A DNA stretch of 64,000 nt, from the NCBI RefSeq assembly GCF_000714435.1, contig NZ_JJMW01000063.1, positions 1 through 64,000 on the forward strand, given 5' to 3'. The notes below the pieces were generated by a model. That model did not search any database. It saw nothing but the letters and a program-made list of their open reading frames with translations, and was not told the origin of the DNA. The translations under genes and the position numbers were made by a program. Shown piece after piece: positions 16,487 through 25,963 of this stretch; the stretch's first letter is position 1, and every line of letters begins with the position of its first letter. This stretch comes from Exiguobacterium alkaliphilum 12/1. Lineage in GTDB: Bacteria; Bacillota; Bacilli; Exiguobacteriales; Exiguobacteriaceae.

Positions 16487-18556
16487 ATGGAACGCTCAAT
16501 CTCAAAACACCTCGTCGCTCAGCTCACGACACGGGCGCACAGTGACTGGAACGCACGACTCGCACCTGGGACGATGGTGTACCAATTGAAAGGCAAGGCG
16601 GTCGTCCCGTATGAACGGACGAGCGAGACAACCGAATATCGTATCATCCGTCCGTTTGGGCGCTACACGATTGTCCGGTCACGGTCACGACAGTTGCTCG
16701 TACTGACATCGATGGTCGAGTTCGTCCTTGTCCGTCCCCTCACGAGAGCGAGAGCCGCGAACGGGTTGAATCGGGTGCTCCTTCACGACTATATGCGGCA
16801 GAAGGGAGCGTTGATCCCTTTTACATACGAACGCCTGACTGACGAACAGGCCATCATGTTCGCTGATCGTGCCCTCGTCGGCGATTGGTACATCCCGACG
16901 GCACCGCACCATCTGCGTGTCGAAGCAATCGAACGGTTCGATTGGGAGCGCGACGTGCCGGACGTCGACAGTAAGTCGTTCCGTTTCCAACTCCACTATT
17001 GGACGACGGTCAATCAGTTGACACGGGCTTATCGCACCACGGGTCGGATCGACTATATCGCGTATGCCGAGCGTATCGTCCGTAGCTGGACACGACAGTA
17101 CCCGATGTCTCAGGTTTCAAGAAATCGTGTCGCCTATGACGGGCACGGTACCGCCGTGCGAGTGTTCCATCTGATCGGATTTTGGGATGCGTTTCGACAA
17201 TCGGCGCTACATCACGACTCGCATATGACTGAGCACGTCTTGAACGTGGTGCATGACCATGCCGTGCTGCTAGCGTCACCAAGCTTTTACCGGGTGCGTC
17301 ATAACCACGGGTTGTTTCAAGACATGGCACTCCTTGTCATCGCCGAGACATTTCCTGAGTTCGAGGCGAGCGCGGACTGGGGGCGCGTCGCCCGAGACCG
17401 GCTCGACGAACAGCTCAAGGCGAGTCTGGCAGATGACGGGACGCACCTCGAGCACTCGCCGGGGTATCACGTCTATGTCTACCATACGTTGGCCCGCTTC
17501 ACGGAATGGGCCGAGTCGAACGGTGTCGGACTGCCTCGGCGCTTCGCTTTGATTCGGCGTATGCCTGATCGGCTAACCTACATGGTCAAGCCGAATCGGA
17601 CACTCCCGATATTCGGCGATACGAGCGGACAAATCCGTCCGTTCGATGCGATCCCGGGCATCGGTCACTACCCAGAGCTTGCCTATGCGCTCAGTGGTGG
17701 GACGGTCGGGGACCAGCCGAGCGAACTTGTACAGAAACTAGGGACACAGTACGCTGTCATGCGCGAGTATTGGGCGCATCCGAAGCGTCCGTTCAGCGAT
17801 GCGACCCATATCATGATGACGGCCGGTTATAACGGCTATGCTCATAAACACGCCGACGACCTCAGTATTGAGCTGTATGGTCTTGGTCGCGACTTCATCG
17901 TCGAGACGGGCCGTTACGGCTACACGGACCGGGAAGAACGGGCTCGTGCGTTACGGGTCGCAGCCCACAACACGGTCCATCGGCTCGGTGAAGAACTAGA
18001 CTTCTCGGTCGAACAAATCGGGCAGAGCGGAATCCTCTCCGTCGAGTCTAGTGGGAGAATGGCGATCGCCCATGGGATCAGTCGGCTCATCGGCAAAGGG
18101 GTGACGCATGAGCGTAGTGTCGTCTACGATAAGGCGCGCACGCTCCTTGTCCATGATCGAATCACTTCTCCCAATCCTGACCTGTTCGTGCAACGCTTCC
18201 ATCTCGGCGTCGGACTCGATCTCGTCGGGGGCTCGACCGAGGCGCGTGACGTCTTGTTCCGTGACGTGAACGGCCGTTCGATCCAACTCGTTCAGTTGAT
18301 GGGGGCGGAAGGTGCTTATATGGATATCGAGGCGAGCCATGTCGCGAGCCGTGACTTCGAGTGGAAGCCACGAAAGCAGGTCGTCTCGTTTGAATATGGC
18401 ACGGACATCCGGTATTTGACGCTCATCCGTCTCGATCGGACCGACAACCCGATTGTCGAGACCAAACTCGAACGACGTGACGAGATCGATATCGTCACGT
18501 ACTGGTTATCGAGCGGTACGAAACACGTCATTCGATTCAGTTCAGAAAACAATTGA
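16487..18556 (+). CDS. Heparinase II/III family lyase, copy 3, without signal peptide
   Basis: Start chosen at the ATG at 16487 (GTGGGGG just upstream; ATGs at 16484 and 16457 are alternatives), giving 689 residues. The N-terminus MERSISKHLVAQLTTRAHSD has no hydrophobic core, and the protein enters the shared domain about 9 residues earlier than copies 1 and 2, as if the middle of a signal peptide had been deleted. The catalytic blocks are intact: HNHGLFQDMAL (N273), LEHSPGYHVYVYH, AHKHADDLSIELYGLGRDF and HNTV. It may be cytoplasmic, exported another way, or on its way to becoming a pseudogene. Identity to the family is certain, cellular location is not. Confidence 0.8.
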   Translation: MERSISKHLVAQLTTRAHSDWNARLAPGTMVYQLKGKAVVPYERTSETTEYRIIRPFGRYTIVRSRSRQLLVLTSMVEFVLVRPLTRARAANGLNRVLLHDYMRQKGALIPFTYERLTDEQAIMFADRALVGDWYIPTAPHHLRVEAIERFDWERDVPDVDSKSFRFQLHYWTTVNQLTRAYRTTGRIDYIAYAERIVRSWTRQYPMSQVSRNRVAYDGHGTAVRVFHLIGFWDAFRQSALHHDSHMTEHVLNVVHDHAVLLASPSFYRVRHNHGLFQDMALLVIAETFPEFEASADWGRVARDRLDEQLKASLADDGTHLEHSPGYHVYVYHTLARFTEWAESNGVGLPRRFALIRRMPDRLTYMVKPNRTLPIFGDTSGQIRPFDAIPGIGHYPELAYALSGGTVGDQPSELVQKLGTQYAVMREYWAHPKRPFSDATHIMMTAGYNGYAHKHADDLSIELYGLGRDFIVETGRYGYTDREERARALRVAAHNTVHRLGEELDFSVEQIGQSGILSVESSGRMAIAHGISRLIGKGVTHERSVVYDKARTLLVHDRITSPNPDLFVQRFHLGVGLDLVGGSTEARDVLFRDVNGRSIQLVQLMGAEGAYMDIEASHVASRDFEWKPRKQVVSFEYGTDIRYLTLIRLDRTDNPIVETKLERRDEIDIVTYWLSSGTKHVIRFSSENN

Positions 18557-18705
18557 CCTCTTTTGGTAAAATTCTTGATTTTTAACCGTTTGTCTCTTGC
18601 GTACAGTTGGAAAGTAATTTAAAATCATTTAAGGAAATTATAATTTTGGATATTCTTAACAGATTTTCAAATAAATCTGACGAGGACGGAAAGGTAGAGG
18701 CGAAG

Positions 18706-21042
18706 ATGGATAAATGGATGACAGGCGCGGTGCTCGCGCTGGCGGTATGGACGAGTGGCTTATCGGCAGAAGCCGCACCAATCGATATGAAGAACCGAGA
18801 ATTGATTGTAGGGAGCGACTATTTCCTGGAGCGGTCATATGATCAGGCCACGCAAAAAAATGTCTATCATTTCGTGAATGACGAGACAGGTGCGCGCGTA
18901 CTCGCCCCGATTGACAGCACGTATGACATCAGTGTTGTCGCCTTTGGCGACGACGTGTTGATTGAGCGGTCACGTTCGGTCGAGCGCGTCAACCTCACGA
19001 CGGGTGAGTCGACACAAATCACATCGCCGCATTTCTATCAAGCGATCGTCGACACGGACGTCGCGCGGGGGCGTATCCTCCTCAAGGTGAACTTGCAAGA
19101 AGGGGTCGTCATCGACCTCGACGGCAACGTCCTTCATCGATTCACGGGCGAGTCGTCCACGTTCCTCGACAATGGTGATGTGCTCGTCTCAGGCGGGATG
19201 AAGACGACGATCCTTGACGCATGGACGTTCACTGAAAAAGACACGTTCTCGATGAAAGATCGGGTCGCTTCAATTTACCCGTTCAAAGAGGAGGATGTCG
19301 TGCTCGTCCGGACAGAAGAAGGGCTCTACTTTTATGACGACAAGAAACGGACGCTGACGTATGAGCCGTTCGCACACGAATATCATATCGACGGTGTCTA
19401 CATGTACGACGGAAAGATGTACTTGATCAATCGGATGAAGTTGACGACGTACGACCGAACGAGTCGCGTCCTCACGACAGAACCGTTGGAGTACAGCAGA
19501 AGCGGTTGGTTTTCGATTGCGGCGACGAGTCGCGGCTTGTTCTTAGGCGATAAGCTTTACGGGGGTGAAGACGTCTACGAATTCCCGAAGGCGATTTCAC
19601 TCAGTGTACCGAAGACGACGAAAAACTGGTACACGAACACCGACTATACCCCGCAACTCGTCGTCACGACGATTGGTGGGAATGTTGTGCGTCCTCGTTT
19701 GAGCGAGACGCTCCTTAGCGTCCCGGCGAACGTGACGGCCAGCAATAGTCTCAACGTCACGGCCCCGGGCAAGGTCACGCTTTCGTTCACGACAGCCGGG
19801 CTGACGTTCCCGTGGACGCAGACGTTTTATGATTATGTCCCGATTACGGTCGAGTCCGCTGGCACGTTGACTGAGATTAAAGGGAAGACGGCACCGAACG
19901 TAGCGGTCTGGGTCGCATATCGCCAGTTCAACGAGACACAGTTTCGTGGCACGAGCGTCCAAGCGGACGCAGAAGGTGTGTACCGCCTCAAGCTCGGAAC
20001 GACGCTCTATGGGGGTGGCTTGATCACGGTCAGCCATTCGACCGACACGAGCCTCGCTGAGAAAATTGAAGTCACGACGACTGAGCGCGAAGCGTTCGAC
20101 AATGGTGTGACACTCGTCTCACTCAGTCGCTACAACGGGGCCGTCTTCAAGACGACGCCCGGCGAAACGGTCGAAATCACATACAACGACCCGTACATGT
20201 TGACGGGGGCGACCGCCGTCGCCGATGCTTCAGGCATTGCGCGCTTCACGAACGAATTCCCGAAAAACGGGCGCGTCTACTACAAGTTGGCACGTGACGT
20301 TGAAGAGGCGTACAAGTTAGAGACAGTGAAAGAAGATTATGGGTTACCGACGGTCGACGTGACCGACGTCTTGCTCATGAAGACGAACGCCGTCTTCTCG
20401 GTGAAGAAGGATGCGAGCACGACGCTCCGGTTCCTCGTAGACGGTCAGTCCGTGACGGCGAAACAGCTGTCGCCGACGCGCTATCAGCTTCCGGTCAAAC
20501 CGGGCGCGACGGTGACCGTGCGCGGTATAAACCAGGCACGCGTACAAGATAAGGCGATTGTCTTGCCGGAAACCGTGCTCAGCCAGTTGCGAATCAATAA
20601 TGAGATTAGTTCATGGACGGGTATCTTTTTACCGAACTCAGCTGTCACGCTCACGAGCCCGAACGGTGTCGTGAAAGCGACGGCCAGTTCGACAGGGCGG
20701 GTGACGCTTCGCTTCCCACGCTTCACGACGGGACAAGAGGTTACGTTGTTGAGCCAAGAAGGTATGTTCCGCCATCAACAGAAAATGACCGTCACAGAAG
20801 GCGTGACGCCGAGCATCACAGTCGGTGCGTTGACAAACGCGAGCCGCTCGGTCGCTGTGAAGGCGAACGTCAACTATGGAACAATCACTGTGCTTCGAGG
20901 CACGACGGTGCTTGCGACGCATACGGTCACGGCGACGAACTCGACTGTGGCCATCAGTCCGCAAAGTAAAGGGACAAAGTTGACAGTGCGACTCGTCACC
21001 CCGCGCGGGAAGACAGTGTCTCGGACAGTCGATGTAAAATAA
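18706..21042 (+). CDS. Large secreted multi-domain protein, unknown function
   Basis: Starts at the ATG at 18706, after GGAAAGG and AGAGG, rather than the upstream TTG at 18607; 778 residues. Signal peptide MDKWMTGAVLALAVWTSGL with cleavage near AEAAP. Residues about 40-320 are short beta repeats (INLTTGES-type strands, ETGARVLAPIDS, GNVLHRFTGE) like a propeller. From about 330 to the end are several Ig-like or fibronectin-like beta domains rich in Thr and Val (TAPGKVTLSFTTAG, TASSTGRVTLRFPRF). No catalytic motif seen. The next gene at 21065 follows 22 bases later and is probably cotranscribed. Likely a surface adhesin or scaffold, by inference from the fold only. Confidence 0.75.
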   Translation: MDKWMTGAVLALAVWTSGLSAEAAPIDMKNRELIVGSDYFLERSYDQATQKNVYHFVNDETGARVLAPIDSTYDISVVAFGDDVLIERSRSVERVNLTTGESTQITSPHFYQAIVDTDVARGRILLKVNLQEGVVIDLDGNVLHRFTGESSTFLDNGDVLVSGGMKTTILDAWTFTEKDTFSMKDRVASIYPFKEEDVVLVRTEEGLYFYDDKKRTLTYEPFAHEYHIDGVYMYDGKMYLINRMKLTTYDRTSRVLTTEPLEYSRSGWFSIAATSRGLFLGDKLYGGEDVYEFPKAISLSVPKTTKNWYTNTDYTPQLVVTTIGGNVVRPRLSETLLSVPANVTASNSLNVTAPGKVTLSFTTAGLTFPWTQTFYDYVPITVESAGTLTEIKGKTAPNVAVWVAYRQFNETQFRGTSVQADAEGVYRLKLGTTLYGGGLITVSHSTDTSLAEKIEVTTTEREAFDNGVTLVSLSRYNGAVFKTTPGETVEITYNDPYMLTGATAVADASGIARFTNEFPKNGRVYYKLARDVEEAYKLETVKEDYGLPTVDVTDVLLMKTNAVFSVKKDASTTLRFLVDGQSVTAKQLSPTRYQLPVKPGATVTVRGINQARVQDKAIVLPETVLSQLRINNEISSWTGIFLPNSAVTLTSPNGVVKATASSTGRVTLRFPRFTTGQEVTLLSQEGMFRHQQKMTVTEGVTPSITVGALTNASRSVAVKANVNYGTITVLRGTTVLATHTVTATNSTVAISPQSKGTKLTVRLVTPRGKTVSRTVDVK

Positions 21043-21064
21043 GTAAACAGCATAGGGAGGAACT

Positions 21065-21568
21065 ATGAGTCGTACAGAAAAACGAATGAAACAATCGATG
21101 CGAACATGGATGCAAATCGCAATTGCTTGTATGTTGTTACTGACCGGAGTGTTATGGACTCGGGCTGAGGATGATGCGGACGCAAACTCCGGGCTTTTAC
21201 CGTCGGTGACAGGGGACTCACTCACGTTCAGTGGGATGGCGCTCCGATTTGACCCGGTGAACGGCCCTTACATTCATGCCAACGCGTCGCACTATCCACT
21301 TGGGTTTAAGTCGGCTGTGATTGACAGCCGTGGCTATTTGACGATTCGACGCGATCGCGTTGATTCGGTCGTCTCGATCATTGTCGACCCGGATGAAACG
21401 CTCACGGCGCGTGGCATCACAATCGGCGCATCAGGTGGCGGCGTCGTCACGAACCTTTATTTCTACCAAAACGGTCGTCTGCTAAATTTGGCGAAACCGT
21501 CTGACTATGCGATTATCGCTGGGCCGTTCTCGAACGCCTGGGTCACGATTATTAGTCAACCGAAATAA
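21065..21568 (+). CDS. Small secreted or membrane-anchored protein, unknown function
   Basis: A 167-residue protein with GGGAGG 6 bases before the ATG. The N-terminus MSRTEKRMKQSMRTWMQIAI followed by ACMLLLTGVLW is a signal peptide or N-terminal anchor. The rest is beta-rich (SLTFSGMALRFDPVNGPYI, GYLTIRRDRVDSVVSIIVD) with no family I recognise. It is second in a likely operon with the 778-residue protein upstream and is closed by a perfect palindromic terminator. Function unknown. Confidence 0.75.
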   Translation: MSRTEKRMKQSMRTWMQIAIACMLLLTGVLWTRAEDDADANSGLLPSVTGDSLTFSGMALRFDPVNGPYIHANASHYPLGFKSAVIDSRGYLTIRRDRVDSVVSIIVDPDETLTARGITIGASGGGVVTNLYFYQNGRLLNLAKPSDYAIIAGPFSNAWVTIISQPK

Positions 21569-21606
21569 GACAAGGTCATCTCGCGCGCGAGATGACCTTG
21601 TCTTAT
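21568..21606. terminator. Perfect palindromic bidirectional terminator
   Basis: TAAGACAAGGTCATCTCGCG is the exact reverse complement of the following bases up to 21606. It serves the gene ending at 21568 and the convergent gene ending at 21603. Confidence 0.9.
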
Positions 21607-23411
21607 TTTAGTTTTGCGTTTTGATAGCCGTAAGCCTTGACGACGAGCCCATCGTTCATCTTTCCGTCATAGTGAGAGAGGACGACAGAATCATTCGGAG
21701 GCCAGTTACCGATGTCGATTTTGTCTGAGATCACTTGACCACCGGCGATGTAATTTTTATTGACCGGTAACGTATAGGAATGGACGTTTTTAATCCAGTT
21801 CCGATCGTTTGAACGGACGACCAAGTAAGAAGCATATCCGTGCTTGACGATTTTGGCCTCGAAGACAGGGGCCGGTTGATTGTAAGACTTAGGGGCGTTT
21901 TCGTTCAGGCGAACGAGTTCAAAGTAACCTTTTCCATATTGCTGATCAAGTTCCGCCTGCTGTTGGATGTCGTAAGTGAATCCTTTCACCATGTTATCGT
22001 CAATGGTGATGACCCGATAACTGCCCGGGCTGGTTGTTGTGATGTATCGACCGTTGTCATGTTCGTACGCTTTGAAATCAATGGTCGGGTCTTCTTCGCG
22101 TTTAAACGTGATGGAATATAAAACATCATCTTTTATGACAGCCGTCACACTTCGTTTATAAGAAGCGGGTGACTCGCTTCTTTTTCTTACGAGATGATTT
22201 GTCTTGACGGTCACACGCCCATTGTCAATGGAGACGTAAGGCGGGCTTGATTGTCTCATGGACAGGACCGTATCGACTGTTCGGACGATAAAACTTACGT
22301 CCTCTCTACTGGCGACAAGTCGCTTGTTCGCATCGGCGCTATGATTTTGTGTGAACGCTTTGACATAGGCGTCCATTCGTTCAGGGGAATGAGGAATGTT
22401 CAACTGGTTGAGTAGCCGTTCGAGCTGAGCGGCTGTCACCTTGGGCCACATTTGATTAATGACTTTTTCTTCGTTCCCCATTCGCTTGCCTTGGATAATC
22501 TTTGTGACTTTTGTCGTTCCCAACACGCCATTTGTTCCGTCAATCACTGAAGCTTTTGATGGTCCGGAAACCGCGTGTACGGTAAACGTATTCGACCCTC
22601 GAACCATTCCGTCTTCATTTTTCATATTTAAATATCCGATTTCTCCGTTGTAGTGTGCCTGAATCGAGAACGAATACAACGTTTCCTTCGCGACGTCCCA
22701 GCGGTCAATCCTGCCTTTTCCTTTCAGGTTGAAGACCCCGTCGCTATGGAATTGTCGAATCGGACCGTTTAACGTCACGTTCATTCTCTCCTCTGTTGAT
22801 GGGGCGAAATATGGGGATGCGTTCAAGACGACTTGACGAAGCGGACCGGCCGTCGTCACGGTGATGTTTTTTCGAACTTGCAGTGACAAACTGTCGATAC
22901 GTGAGGCTGCTTGTTTATCGAGCGTAAACGTTTTGTCGACCGGAACGAAGAAACCGATTGTCAATGTATGAAATCCTACAATTGTGTTATTTTCGATGAT
23001 TGGTTTTGCGAGCGTACTTCGCAGCGCGGCGGCGTTCTGTTTGAAGAAGGGGAGTAGCGCCGGAGCAATTTTTGCACTTTTCCCGCTGACGCTGGCAATG
23101 TCCGTCCCTTTATACGTCATGACCTGATTCAAGCCGTGGTCTTTGATTGGGATTTCAAGGGGCAAGACACTCTTGAACGGGACGTATCCTCTCGTCTTAC
23201 CGACTTGGATATGGGCCCACCCGTTCTGTGTCGAGATGAGCGAAACGTTCGTGTTCACTTTGAGCGTTTGGATTGTTTTTGCTTTAGAACTCGCGGACAC
23301 TTTCAACTGGGTCGATTCGAGCGTCTTGTATGGTGACGACGACGCTTCGACGTTTGCCATTGTGAACGTGACGAGCGTGATGATGAAAACCATGAACCAT
23401 TTTTTATACAT
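21603..23411 (-). CDS. Secreted SH3b-domain protein, unknown function
   Basis: A 602-residue protein with AAGGAGGAG before the ATG at 23411 and signal peptide MYKKWFMVFIITLVTFTMA. Residues about 25-85 form an SH3b-like wall-binding domain (LESTQLKVSASSKAKTIQTL, GWAHIQVGKTRGYVPFKSV). The remaining 500 residues have no motif I recognise. The region around residues 150-290 is beta-rich and the end contains repeated DxNWIKNVHSYTLPV-type strands. It has its own divergent promoter region shared with the nucleotidase gene at 23701. Probably a wall-associated protein. Confidence 0.75.
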   Translation of the reverse strand: MYKKWFMVFIITLVTFTMANVEASSSPYKTLESTQLKVSASSKAKTIQTLKVNTNVSLISTQNGWAHIQVGKTRGYVPFKSVLPLEIPIKDHGLNQVMTYKGTDIASVSGKSAKIAPALLPFFKQNAAALRSTLAKPIIENNTIVGFHTLTIGFFVPVDKTFTLDKQAASRIDSLSLQVRKNITVTTAGPLRQVVLNASPYFAPSTEERMNVTLNGPIRQFHSDGVFNLKGKGRIDRWDVAKETLYSFSIQAHYNGEIGYLNMKNEDGMVRGSNTFTVHAVSGPSKASVIDGTNGVLGTTKVTKIIQGKRMGNEEKVINQMWPKVTAAQLERLLNQLNIPHSPERMDAYVKAFTQNHSADANKRLVASREDVSFIVRTVDTVLSMRQSSPPYVSIDNGRVTVKTNHLVRKRSESPASYKRSVTAVIKDDVLYSITFKREEDPTIDFKAYEHDNGRYITTTSPGSYRVITIDDNMVKGFTYDIQQQAELDQQYGKGYFELVRLNENAPKSYNQPAPVFEAKIVKHGYASYLVVRSNDRNWIKNVHSYTLPVNKNYIAGGQVISDKIDIGNWPPNDSVVLSHYDGKMNDGLVVKAYGYQNAKLK

Positions 23412-23643
23412 ATGAATTCTCCTCCTTTATCAAAACCATTATATAGAAACAAGAAGTTATGTGTTTCTAATGTTTATTAAATATGGAAAATGTTTTCTTG
23501 TGAAAATTGTAAAAAGTTTTAAAATCTTCAATTCGTGATTGTTGCCTGCCACAATATCCGGTACATTAGGAGTAGAGTGAATGGAGACGAGAAGACGTAA
23601 CAAGAAGATCATGGCGAGGAAAGCGACTCGCTGGGGTTTCACT

Positions 23644-23659
23644 ATGTAAGCGTTTACCA
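23644..23659. promoter_or_regulatory. Possible cre site (CcpA operator)
   Basis: ATGTAAGCGTTTACCA matches the degenerate cre consensus WTGNAANCGNWWNCAW at 15 of 16 positions. It lies 42 bases before the nucleotidase start, which would suit carbon catabolite control of that gene. The 289-base gap 23412-23700 is otherwise AT-rich with no gene seen. Confidence 0.5.
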
Positions 23660-23700
23660 AATCGGATTCTGTTCACGAAAACTGAAAGGGGAAATGGTTT

Positions 23701-25773
23701 ATGGCACAGAAAACGACACGGAGGCTCTACACGGCACTTGCGGTAGCTGCGGTTTCAACGGCAGCGCTCACCCCAGCAGCGGTGGCAGAGGCGGCACCAG
23801 GCGTTGCGACGAAAGCGAAAGCTGTCTCGCTCGGTTCAGGTTACGTTTCAGGCGGAGACCTTGACAAGGCGTTAGATGCTACATATAAAGGGGCGCCGAT
23901 TCATTGGTATAAGTCGAGCGTCAACATGAAAAAGCTCGGGGAGTTTCAAACGGCACGTGGGATTGTCAAAGGGAAAGGGTTGGTCGTTGAGAAACGCGTC
24001 CGCGTCCTCGATTACCCGATGGCAATCGTCGCACCTAAAGAACCGCTCGTCTTCAAACAAGGAAAGCCGGCGACAGGCATCGTGAAGCAACAAGTCCAAT
24101 TCGTCAGTGGCACATATGAAAAACCAGTACGATGGAGCGGGATTGATACGAGCAAGGTTGGCGAGTTCGTGGCAACGGCTACATATACGAACAAAGGGAA
24201 GACAATCACGCTCGAAGTCCCTTACCAAGTCGTTGGTTATCAACTTTCGATCATGCACACGAACGACACGCACGCGGCGTTGCGTTACGCGCCGAACCGC
24301 GCGACGGCAGTCAAGCAAATTCGTTCTGAAAAACCTGATGCTCTCTTGATTGATGCAGGGGACGTCTTCTCCGGATCACTCTATTTCAACGAGTTCAAAG
24401 GCCAAGCCGACCTCAAGCTCATGAATTATATGAAGTATGACATGATGGTACCGGGTAACCACGAGTTTGACCTCGGGACAGACGCGGGACATAAAGAATT
24501 CGCTGACTTCGTCCGCTATGCGAACTTCCCGTTCGTCAGCTCGAACGTCGACTACTCGGGCGATCAGTACTTGAACCGTCTCTTCCGTGACGAAATTACG
24601 ACAAAACCGGTAAACGGACGTCTTTATGAGGGCATCATTAAAGTCGTTGATGGGAAAAAGGTCGGATTCTTCGGCTTGACGACAGAAGATACAGCGAACA
24701 TCGCGAGCCCGGGACCGGTCAAATTCCAAAACTATATCGACGAGGCGAAAAAAGCAGTCGAAGCGTTTGAGGCGATGGGTGTTGATCAAATCGTCGCTGT
24801 CTCTCACCTTGGATTCGATGATAACCCAAATATGGATAACGATCAGCTCTTGGCAGAAAATGTCGACGGAATCGACATCATCATCGGTGGACACACGCAT
24901 ACACGTTTAGACAAGCCTGTCGTGGTCACGGAAGGTAAAACAGAACCGACCCTCATCGTCCATGCTTATCAATACAGCGAGTTTCTCGGCACACTTGATG
25001 TCGAGTTCGACAAAGATGGGAAAATCATTGCTCACGAAGGCCGCTTGATTGATGTGAAAGGACTTGAGCCGGATGCGCGTGCCGTCCAACTCCTTGCACC
25101 GTTTAAAGAAGAAGTCGATCGCATCAGCAACGAGCCGATTGGCGTGACGCTCACAGCCCCACTTCTCAACCCACGTTTCTCTGACCCTTCAGACGCCAGC
25201 GTCCGTGCCAACGAGACGGCACTTGGTAACTTGATTGCGGACGGCATGCTTGCGAAAGCGAGAGAGTTTGACTCAAGTGTCATCGCGGCCGTGCAAAACG
25301 CCGGCGGTATTCGCGCTGGCATCGATGAAGGTCCTGTGACGACAGGAGAAGTCATCACGGTGCTTCCATTCGGGAACACCCTCTCGATCATGGAATTGAA
25401 AGGTAGCGAGTTGTTGGCAGCGTTTGAGCGTAGCGTTAGCGCGTATCCACGTGAAAGCGGCGGCTTCCTTCAAGTATCAGGTCTCAAGGTGGAGTTTGAC
25501 AGCTCGAAGCCGGCGAACGAGCGAATCGTCAAGGTAACGTACAATGATGGAGCGAACGATGTGACCATCGATCCGAACGGTACGTACAAAATCGCAACGA
25601 ACTACTACACAGCAACGGGTGGCGACAACTACGTTGAGTTCGAAGCGGCATTCAAAGACGGACGCGTCAATGACCTCGGTCTCAGCGACTGGCAGAACTT
25701 GCGCGACCATATGCTTGGACTCGGGGAAATCACACCGACGACCGAAGGACGTATCGTCGACGTGAAAGAATAA
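23701..25773 (+). CDS. Secreted 5'-nucleotidase / 2',3'-cyclic phosphodiesterase family protein
   Basis: A 690-residue protein. Signal peptide MAQKTTRRLYTALAVAAVST with cleavage near AEAAP. Residues about 105-180 look like an Ig-type domain (FVSGTYEKPVRWSGIDTSKV). From about 183 on is a metallophosphatase domain with MHTNDTHA (D189, H191), DAGDVFSG, GNHEFD and GGHTHT, then a C-terminal 5'-nucleotidase domain (NETALGNLIADGML, NAGGIRAGI, GNTLSIMELKG). Members remove phosphate from extracellular nucleotides using two metal ions. It is a single gene with its own terminator, and may be under catabolite control through the site at 23644. Wall anchoring is not evident: no LPXTG seen. Confidence 0.85.
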   Translation: MAQKTTRRLYTALAVAAVSTAALTPAAVAEAAPGVATKAKAVSLGSGYVSGGDLDKALDATYKGAPIHWYKSSVNMKKLGEFQTARGIVKGKGLVVEKRVRVLDYPMAIVAPKEPLVFKQGKPATGIVKQQVQFVSGTYEKPVRWSGIDTSKVGEFVATATYTNKGKTITLEVPYQVVGYQLSIMHTNDTHAALRYAPNRATAVKQIRSEKPDALLIDAGDVFSGSLYFNEFKGQADLKLMNYMKYDMMVPGNHEFDLGTDAGHKEFADFVRYANFPFVSSNVDYSGDQYLNRLFRDEITTKPVNGRLYEGIIKVVDGKKVGFFGLTTEDTANIASPGPVKFQNYIDEAKKAVEAFEAMGVDQIVAVSHLGFDDNPNMDNDQLLAENVDGIDIIIGGHTHTRLDKPVVVTEGKTEPTLIVHAYQYSEFLGTLDVEFDKDGKIIAHEGRLIDVKGLEPDARAVQLLAPFKEEVDRISNEPIGVTLTAPLLNPRFSDPSDASVRANETALGNLIADGMLAKAREFDSSVIAAVQNAGGIRAGIDEGPVTTGEVITVLPFGNTLSIMELKGSELLAAFERSVSAYPRESGGFLQVSGLKVEFDSSKPANERIVKVTYNDGANDVTIDPNGTYKIATNYYTATGGDNYVEFEAAFKDGRVNDLGLSDWQNLRDHMLGLGEITPTTEGRIVDVKE

Positions 25774-25781
25774 AAATCTTC

Positions 25782-25817
25782 AGACGTATCGGACATCGTT
25801 CCGGTACGTCTTTTTTG
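25782..25817 (+). terminator. Terminator after the nucleotidase gene
   Basis: AGACGTA and TACGTCT, extended by CGGA and TCCG, form the stem, followed by TTTTTT. Confidence 0.85.
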
Positions 25818-25855
25818 TCGTATCTTGTCGTATCGGAAACGCTTGCGTGAGCGAA

Positions 25856-25884
25856 TTGCGAGTGACATGTAACTCTGTTACTAT
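25856..25884 (+). promoter_or_regulatory. Promoter of the polymer synthesis cluster
   Basis: TTGCGA (25856-25861) and TACTAT (25879-25884) are 17 bases apart, 80 bases before the ATG at 25964. It is the first promoter-like signal after the nucleotidase terminator. Confidence 0.5.
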
Positions 25885-25963
25885 ACAGAAGGATGTGACT
25901 CAACAAAATACAATGAGTTATTGATAAAATAAGAACGACTAACGGAAAAGGTGGAGCGAACGT

